Source: an uncultured Lachnospiraceae bacterium (GTDB taxonomy: Bacteria > Bacillota > Clostridia > Lachnospirales > Lachnospiraceae). Taken from it: a stretch of 64,000 nt of DNA. Below the pieces are notes generated by a model that saw nothing but the letters and a program-made list of their open reading frames with translations, ran no database searches and had not been told where the DNA came from. Of the stretch, positions 59,444 through 64,000 are shown piece by piece. Location of the stretch: NCBI GenBank assembly GCA_910579685.1, contig CAJTVN010000015.1, positions 1 to 64,000 on the forward strand, given 5' to 3'. A program made the translations under genes and the position numbers. Each line of letters starts with the position of its first letter. Positions within the stretch are counted from its first letter, which is position 1.

Positions 59444-60799
59444 TTACTGCTCTGACAAATATTCCACATTCTGTATCATCACCGGCTTGCCCGCCTTCTG
59501 GCAGAGCTGCACCAGAGAACTGCCGTCTCCGTAATAAGCGTCGCTTATCATAATCGCCCGATCCATATCTGCGGTGTCATCATAAATCCCCCACGCCTGT
59601 TTTCTGTATTCGTCTACCAGAATCTCATAATCCTTCCAAAGCTTTGGCCTCATGGACTCGATAGTCGCTTTTATCAATGGATGAGGGCGCCAAAGCAGGG
59701 CGACCTCCTGCCTGTTTTCCTGAAATATCCGAAACACGTCCCGCATTTTCGCAAGCATCCTATTTTCCTGCTTAAGAAGCGCCGTCACGCTTGTATTGTA
59801 AAGAATGATCTTTTTCCAGGTTCCGTCCGTCTTTTGTATGATTTTCTTCCATTCCTCCGGTAAATCCAAATCTTCCTTCCTCGTCCCTGTGATCTTGTCA
59901 AACTTGGGGGAACCGGTCCCCAGGATTTTTTCTTGCCACTGCTTCCTTGTCCCCTCTCCCATGGCCTGCGAGAGGACGTTTATGTAAATCTGTCTCATAT
60001 CCTCGGACTGAACGATAACCCTGTCCGCATAGACCACGCCGGGAACCAAACAGAAATGCTGCATTTCCTTTACCGCTTCTGTATCCTCCGGTTTGATTTC
60101 TCTTAATATAAAATAAGGAATATATACTAATGCATCCGTATACTTCTTCAGATTTTTTGCGAAGAAAAAAGGGGGTACACTGGTCACATGATTCCACTCG
60201 TCATAAGGATTATGAATAAATACCATATCCGGTCTGTGGCTGGCAAAGTCAAAACTTTTATAGTCCGTAATCGGCACATAATCCGGATACTGATTGCCCT
60301 CGTAGTGCATCTGGCGGAAGCTGCCGTCCGGATTTTTGTCGTAATAGGGAATGGGAATCACATAAGCGCGGCAGTCCGGATCCTCATCCGCCGCTTTCCA
60401 GACGCTTTCCAGGGAATCCCACATGGATGCTTTGTAGGGAAGAAAAACCGCTTCCCTCAGTACCCTGATGTCATCCCTGATGCTTTCTCTGATCCGGGCC
60501 AGAGCTTTATCCAGAGCGCTCCCTGCATCAGCGGGATCCACAACGCATCCCTGTATCATTTCTTCATAGATCTGATAAACAATCTCGCAGTATTCCTCCA
60601 GCATACCGATTGTCACAAAGCCTTCTTTCTCCGTGCTCTCAATCAGATTTCCCAGCTGGATGGCCCCCTCCTGGCACTGGGTTAGGAGTTCCAAGACATT
60701 GTCCCTCTTGCAGTCTTCCAGTTCTCTCCTTACCTCGTCATGAGCCTGGGACAATAATTCGACAAAATCCTCAGCCTGCTTTTTCTGCGCTTTTCGCAT
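59444..60799 (-). CDS. CDP-polyol phosphotransferase, TagB/TagF family
   Basis: 451 residues. An N-terminal coiled-coil-like region of about 120 residues precedes a GT-B-type domain: DCRAYVIPIPYYDKNPDGSF, PDMVFIHNPYDEWNHVTSVP, YIPYFILREI, GTGSPKFDKI, KKIILYNTSVTALLKQENRM, ALLWRPHPLIKATIESMRPK and AIMISDAYYGDGSSLVQLCQ. These are the signatures of CDP-glycerol/CDP-ribitol glycerophosphotransferases. It probably adds polyol phosphate to the glycan, using CDP-ribitol if the TarIJ-like pair supplies it. First gene of the long glycan run; CAGGAAAAC precedes the ATG. Confidence 0.85.
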   Translation of the reverse strand: MRKAQKKQAEDFVELLSQAHDEVRRELEDCKRDNVLELLTQCQEGAIQLGNLIESTEKEGFVTIGMLEEYCEIVYQIYEEMIQGCVVDPADAGSALDKALARIRESIRDDIRVLREAVFLPYKASMWDSLESVWKAADEDPDCRAYVIPIPYYDKNPDGSFRQMHYEGNQYPDYVPITDYKSFDFASHRPDMVFIHNPYDEWNHVTSVPPFFFAKNLKKYTDALVYIPYFILREIKPEDTEAVKEMQHFCLVPGVVYADRVIVQSEDMRQIYINVLSQAMGEGTRKQWQEKILGTGSPKFDKITGTRKEDLDLPEEWKKIIQKTDGTWKKIILYNTSVTALLKQENRMLAKMRDVFRIFQENRQEVALLWRPHPLIKATIESMRPKLWKDYEILVDEYRKQAWGIYDDTADMDRAIMISDAYYGDGSSLVQLCQKAGKPVMIQNVEYLSEQ

Positions 60800-60889
60800 G
60801 TTTTCCTGTTTCTTCTCCTATCTTTGCCGTGTGTGCTCGATCCCAGGCTTTTGCCATGAAATCATCCCGCACGGCTCAATGCTTTCGAA

Positions 60890-61167
60890 AATAAGGTACA
60901 TTGGTCATCACTTTTGATGATGCGGTTTCCCGCTTCGCTCCCTGCTACATCACACTGCGCCCGCCTGAAGGGCTGCGCTGCACAATGGCTCAAAGCCTTC
61001 CTGTGTGTTCGTCAGGGTCCTGGCCTACCCAATACGCAGGTTTCCCTGCCTTCCAATGCCGACTTGTTTTTTTATGACAGGCATGCCGGTTAAGGCTCTC
61101 CTGCGCCTGTCTTATCATGAACCTTCCGCCTGGTCCTCCCGGTAAAATCCCGGCTCATCGCCGGAAT
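60890..61167 (-). ncRNA. Structured non-coding region after the TnpB-like gene (omega-RNA-like candidate)
   Basis: This stretch has no credible gene and is dense in hairpins on the minus strand. Stems: CCGGC/GCCGG (61150-61164); GACAGGC/GCCTGTC enclosing a branched region (61076-61111); GCAGG-GAAA-CCTGC (61036-61049); GCGG-GAAA-CCGC (60922-60933); TCATCA-AAAG-TGATGA (60905-60920). Two GAAA tetraloops and one AAAG loop argue for a folded RNA. In TnpB systems the guide (omega) RNA is encoded at and after the 3' end of tnpB on the same strand, exactly this position. Neither the 5' or 3' ends nor a guide segment can be fixed from one copy. Confidence 0.55.
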
Positions 61168-62511
61168 TTATCCTGGCTTTTGTCCGAATGACCCATACTC
61201 TGGGGGACGGCCATTCATCCCCCTCTTTTTTGCGTTTTTTGCCGCATTTACCTTTTCCTCTATACGGTATCCGCAAACGGGGCAGGTAAAAAATCCATCC
61301 CGCTTTATCCCCTCCGCCCCGCAGCTGCTGCATTCCTTGCTGATGTCCTTTCCGATTACCTCTACCAGCATAACCGATTGTTCTCTGCATTTCTGAATTA
61401 GCCTCCTGCGGATATACCCTCTCTGCCAGAGGGAGGCCGAGTTGTTGATCTTCCTGTTCACTCCGCCGGACTGTGTTCCGGGCAGCTTTGGCAGATAGAC
61501 CGCCTGGGGTTTTTCCGTCCTCAGAAGCCGGTTCAATTCCTGATTGACATAGCTGTGCAGCCGTTCCTCATATCTCTTTTTCTTTGCCCTGTACTTTTTG
61601 CGGCCGGGATTGTTTTCTTTGTTTCTATGGTAGCTTCCCAGCTGCTCCCGAATCCACTGCGCATAGTCAACCTGATAGCTTCCCAGTTCTGTGCCGTATT
61701 CATGTCCCTGATCCGTGGTGAACATAGTATACATTCCCACGGACAGTCCTACCTGATGCGTGTAATCCGCATGGGTGCGGACCGCCACTTTTACAGGAAC
61801 CTTAATCTCAATGTTTCTCTGCTGTGGATGCAGCTTAATATAAATCTGTGTCCTGTACTGGTTGTTGTCGGTGAGCGGTATAAAGATGCGCTTGCGCTTT
61901 TCCTTAATGGAAAGATAGATCCCGTGATCCGCATAGCGGTAAGCCCTCTCTGACGCAGCGAAACCTTCCGCCGCATCCACATGCGGTTTCACATGATACT
62001 TGCGCACCTGTCTGCAGAGATAGCGATGCATCCGCTCCCTGTCCGTGTTCTTTGCCAGCTCGCCGTACTGCCTCTGAATATCCCCGGGCAGTCCCTCCAC
62101 AACTTCCTGATTCAGCACCGCCGTAAATGCGTTATTGACTTTAAGCAGGAAACGGAGATAATGTTTGTCCCCGGGAGTAAGATTTTCATTCCGCCCGATA
62201 AGCTTTAAAACCCTGGATTTGGTTCTGGTCCACTGACTCTTGATATCCTTCAGTGCGTCAAAAACTGCCAGATAGAAATACACGGAAGGCATATCCAGCT
62301 GTTCCCGCAAGCCGCTTGCAGTCATTTCATTTTGCACCGTATAGCCCGGATACAGCTTTTTGAGACTTCCGATTCCGCCAAAACGGTCATACACATAATT
62401 CTTTACCCTGCCGTAATCCGCTGCGATTTCCAGAAGCTTTTTCATGTCTCCGTCAGAAACAGGTTCCTTATTATACTGATGGATCGTCTTACATAAGGTA
62501 TCTTCCGGCAT
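61168..62511 (-). CDS. Nuclease-dead TnpB-like protein (IS605 OrfB/Cas12 ancestor family)
   Basis: 447 residues from ATG 62511, chosen because AAGGAAAGGG lies just upstream. The C-terminal half follows TnpB: RuvC-I region THQVGLSVGMYTMFTTDQG, a basic helical stretch (GRKKYRAKKKRYEERLHSYV), RuvC-II region KPQAVYLPKLPGTQ, the bridge NNSASLWQRGYIRRRLIQKC, and the zinc ribbon CSSC...CPVCG followed by VNAAKNAKKRG. The three catalytic acids are gone: GIDLG is GLSVG (Ser about 257), the IEDL position reads LPKL (about 341), and DRDxNAA reads EEKVNAA (Lys about 420). Fold and zinc ligands are kept, so this looks like selected loss of cleavage, as in TldR repressors, not random decay. No TnpA and no clear transposon ends are seen. 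Confidence 0.85.
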   Translation of the reverse strand: MPEDTLCKTIHQYNKEPVSDGDMKKLLEIAADYGRVKNYVYDRFGGIGSLKKLYPGYTVQNEMTASGLREQLDMPSVYFYLAVFDALKDIKSQWTRTKSRVLKLIGRNENLTPGDKHYLRFLLKVNNAFTAVLNQEVVEGLPGDIQRQYGELAKNTDRERMHRYLCRQVRKYHVKPHVDAAEGFAASERAYRYADHGIYLSIKEKRKRIFIPLTDNNQYRTQIYIKLHPQQRNIEIKVPVKVAVRTHADYTHQVGLSVGMYTMFTTDQGHEYGTELGSYQVDYAQWIREQLGSYHRNKENNPGRKKYRAKKKRYEERLHSYVNQELNRLLRTEKPQAVYLPKLPGTQSGGVNRKINNSASLWQRGYIRRRLIQKCREQSVMLVEVIGKDISKECSSCGAEGIKRDGFFTCPVCGYRIEEKVNAAKNAKKRGMNGRPPEYGSFGQKPG

Positions 62512-62576
62512 ATCCCTTTCCTTATGGGCCGCCAACGCCCGAAACGGCAGACTGCGGGGCCGCACAGGCAGGCGTT

Positions 62577-62605
62577 TTCATAATGTATACTTTTTGGTAA
62601 TTCAA
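62577..62605 (-). promoter_or_regulatory. Promoter of the TnpB-like gene with an operator-like half-site in its spacer
   Basis: TTGAAT (62600-62605) and TATGAA (62577-62582) are 17 bases apart on the minus strand. The 17-base spacer contains TACCAAAAAGTATAC, a sequence repeated in the palindrome at 62680-62705. Confidence 0.5.
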
Positions 62606-62623
62606 GAATAAGGGTAAATTTTA

Positions 62624-62652
62624 TTGACTTTCTGCCGATAATATAATAGAAT
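62624..62652 (+). promoter_or_regulatory. Plus-strand promoter facing into the GNAT gene's 3' end
   Basis: TTGACT (62624-62629) and TAGAAT (62647-62652) with 17-base spacing. It would start a transcript near 62660 that runs through the palindrome and antisense to the GNAT gene. No plus-strand gene follows. Confidence 0.4.
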
Positions 62653-62679
62653 TGTTAAGAAATTTAATTTAAAATTTCG

Positions 62680-62705
62680 TTACCAAAAAGTATACTTTTT
62701 GGTAA
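62680..62705. promoter_or_regulatory. Perfect 26-base palindrome, operator-like, with a second copy of its half at 62585-62600
   Basis: TTACCAAAAAGTA is followed directly by its exact reverse complement. The 16 bases GTATACTTTTTGGTAA occur at 62690-62705 and again at 62585-62600, 105 bases apart. The sequence type resembles binding sites of HxlR/MarR-like dimeric regulators; no such regulator gene is in the window. The stem is AT-rich and lacks a trailing T-run, so it is not a normal terminator. Confidence 0.6.
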
Positions 62706-62724
62706 AAAAGAAAAACTTACATGC

Positions 62725-63231
62725 TTAACACTTTAACGCCCGCCGGGCTACTATTACGGTGTAGTTATCCGTATCGTATGTAATTCCAGTCTCCCTAAAA
62801 CTGTTTTTGTGCCAAAAATGTTCTGCCTGGGAATTGCCCTTAACCCAGCCCAGCCGGACATACGAAAGCCCGATCTCTGTCAGATAGCGGCACAAATCAT
62901 CAATAATACCGCTTCCGATTCCCATGTTTTGAACCGACACTGCCGTCATAAAGAACCCTATAAAGGCGCTTTTTTTATCCGGGTATGCCATGACAAAATC
63001 CATTACGGCAACCAATTCTTCTCCCTTATAGTATCCTATATAATACTTATCAGACATTTCTTTGTTTGGAGGCAAGGCCTTCATATCATCAAGAATGCTC
63101 TCTTTTGTCACAAATGGCGGACAGTATTGATAATACAAGCTGTTTTTACGACACAACAAGTATATATCTGTGACATCCGTTTGATCCATACGGCGCACCT
63201 TATATTGATTAGAGAAAAAAGAGAGTTCCAT
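62725..63231 (-). CDS. GNAT family N-acetyltransferase
   Basis: 168 residues. GNAT fold: VRRMDQTDVTDIYLLCRKNS, IGYYKGEELVAVMDFVMAYP, the acetyl-CoA loop region SVQNMGIGSGIIDDLCRYLT and LGWVKGNSQAEHFWHKNSFR. GGAGGTTGT precedes the ATG. The substrate is unknown. The next gene upstream is the truncated one at the window edge. Confidence 0.87.
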   Translation of the reverse strand: MELSFFSNQYKVRRMDQTDVTDIYLLCRKNSLYYQYCPPFVTKESILDDMKALPPNKEMSDKYYIGYYKGEELVAVMDFVMAYPDKKSAFIGFFMTAVSVQNMGIGSGIIDDLCRYLTEIGLSYVRLGWVKGNSQAEHFWHKNSFRETGITYDTDNYTVIVARRALKC

Positions 63232-63281
63232 ACAACCTCCATGAATTCCAATTGATCGATTAAATTAATAAAATCTTTGCT

Positions 63282-64000
63282 TTATTCCTTTGGCTTTAAG
63301 ACAACCTCCCCGCCAAAATACTCCGCATAGAGATAAATCCAATAAGCCCCTGCCTCGTCTATATCCAGACTCGTCTCTTTCTCATCTCCCGCCTGAATAT
63401 CCGCTTCCTCGAAATAAATTTCCCCTGATTCATTTACAATCTTGATCTGCAGCTTTCCCATTTCAGCCTTATAGGAAAGTGAAATCTCCCCGGGCTCCTC
63501 CACATCAAAATCCATTATCAAAGGCCGGGCGTAAAGTCCGTCCACCTTGATCAAAAGCTTTTCCGGCCAGTCATTCTCAATTCCCGGGAAACCGATATCC
63601 GCCAATCCTGCCTCTTTGGAGGAATCCGCTTCTCGCAGCTTCTTGGGACTTTCCGAGGGTTTTATTTCCTCCGGCTCATGACCGGTCAGATTTACTCCCT
63701 CTCCGCCCTCGATCTGAAAATCAAAATCAATTACCGCCTCTGCTTTTTGTCCTTCCGCAGATTCACACGGGATGAATCCGATTGTCCCCTCGCCCTTTTG
63801 CACGGAAACTATGGTATCAACCTCTCCATCCTTCGCCTCTGCAAGCAGAACCTCGGTTCCATCACCAGCCGTATAGACCAGCTGTGCATTTCCTTTTACC
63901 GCCTTTTGCTTTCCCCTGACGGTCACAGTGGAATTATTCTCTGCGGCCAGCCTCACAAGAACCAGATTTTTACCCTCTTTTGCCTGATAGGCAGTCCCTT
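63282..64000 (-). CDS. Beta-rich, probably secreted protein, 5' end outside the window
   Basis: The frame is open to the window edge (GTAYQAKEGKNLVLVRLAAE at the start of what is visible), so an internal GTG at 63956 should not be taken as the start. About 239 residues are seen: alternating hydrophobic beta strands (NNSTVTVRGKQKAVKGNAQL), an acidic/proline linker (EPEEIKPSESPKKLREADSS), and a second beta-sandwich (YARPLIMDFDVEEPGEISLS, AGAYWIYLYAEYFGGEVVLK) that resembles pre-peptidase C-terminal or carbohydrate-binding-like domains. Function and signal peptide cannot be judged. Confidence 0.6.
   Translation of the reverse strand, partial: GTAYQAKEGKNLVLVRLAAENNSTVTVRGKQKAVKGNAQLVYTAGDGTEVLLAEAKDGEVDTIVSVQKGEGTIGFIPCESAEGQKAEAVIDFDFQIEGGEGVNLTGHEPEEIKPSESPKKLREADSSKEAGLADIGFPGIENDWPEKLLIKVDGLYARPLIMDFDVEEPGEISLSYKAEMGKLQIKIVNESGEIYFEEADIQAGDEKETSLDIDEAGAYWIYLYAEYFGGEVVLKPKE

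Noticed and set aside
60890..61167. Group II intron, tmRNA or 6S RNA
   Set aside because: None of their signature sequences (domain V, tRNA-like ends, large central bulge) could be found; position and loops fit an omega-RNA-like element better.
61168..62511. Active IS605/IS607 transposon
   Set aside because: No TnpA or serine recombinase gene is next to it, the nuclease residues are missing, and no transposon ends could be recognised.
1..64000. CRISPR array, tRNA or rRNA genes
   Set aside because: No regularly spaced direct repeats and no tRNA or rRNA signature sequences were seen on either strand; a dedicated scan could still find one I overlooked.

Overview
The window looks like a chromosomal segment from a Gram-positive gut-type Clostridia, most probably a Lachnospiraceae member; I cannot name the genus. 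The reasons are the paired glycogen genes glgC/glgD, GlnRS together with GatCAB, clostridial families such as DUF6062 and DUF6106-like proteins, and strong GGAGG-type ribosome binding sites. Almost every gene lies on the minus strand. I saw no tRNA, rRNA or CRISPR array.

Layout. Positions 1-900 hold the edge of an IS66-type insertion sequence next to a frameshifted FtsX-type permease remnant. Positions 0.9-38 kb are core metabolism and regulation: a TetR regulator with a DUF6062 protein; glnS-DUF2225-MocR; a GGDEF/EAL protein; guaB; an aspartate-family operon (ACT regulator, hom, apgM-like, lysC); glgC-glgD; gatCAB; a membrane-anchored lipase-like esterase; an operon of ybaK, a 59-residue membrane protein, mtnA and a class II aldolase that resembles a 5-deoxyribose/methylthioribose salvage pair; a response regulator, a membrane-free histidine kinase and an FtsX-type ABC transporter; glgX; and a TarJ/TarI-like pair for a CDP-polyol.

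Positions 39-61 kb are a large, mosaic, partly very AT-rich surface-glycan locus read as one long minus-strand run. It holds a ribulose-phosphate 3-epimerase, a DUF4422 protein, a beta-propeller-like protein, six or seven glycosyltransferases, a hexapeptide acyltransferase, a DegT aminotransferase, two radical SAM proteins, a TagB/TagF-like polyol-phosphate transferase and an activated-heptose cassette (gmhA, gmhB, an SDR epimerase, and an HldE-like bifunctional enzyme with its two domains in reversed order). Eight proteins of this locus carry the same small Rossmann-like module (YGAGxxG or a variant), at either the N- or the C-terminus.

Positions 60.8-62.7 kb hold what I consider the most interesting item: a TnpB-family (IS605 OrfB, Cas12-ancestor) protein that keeps its zinc ribbon but has lost all three RuvC catalytic acids. 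It is followed by about 280 non-coding bases rich in hairpins with GAAA/AAAG tetraloops, and preceded by opposing promoters and palindromic operator-like repeats. This is the expected anatomy of a nuclease-dead, RNA-guided TnpB derivative (TldR-like). The window ends with a GNAT acetyltransferase and the 3' part of a secreted-type beta-rich protein.
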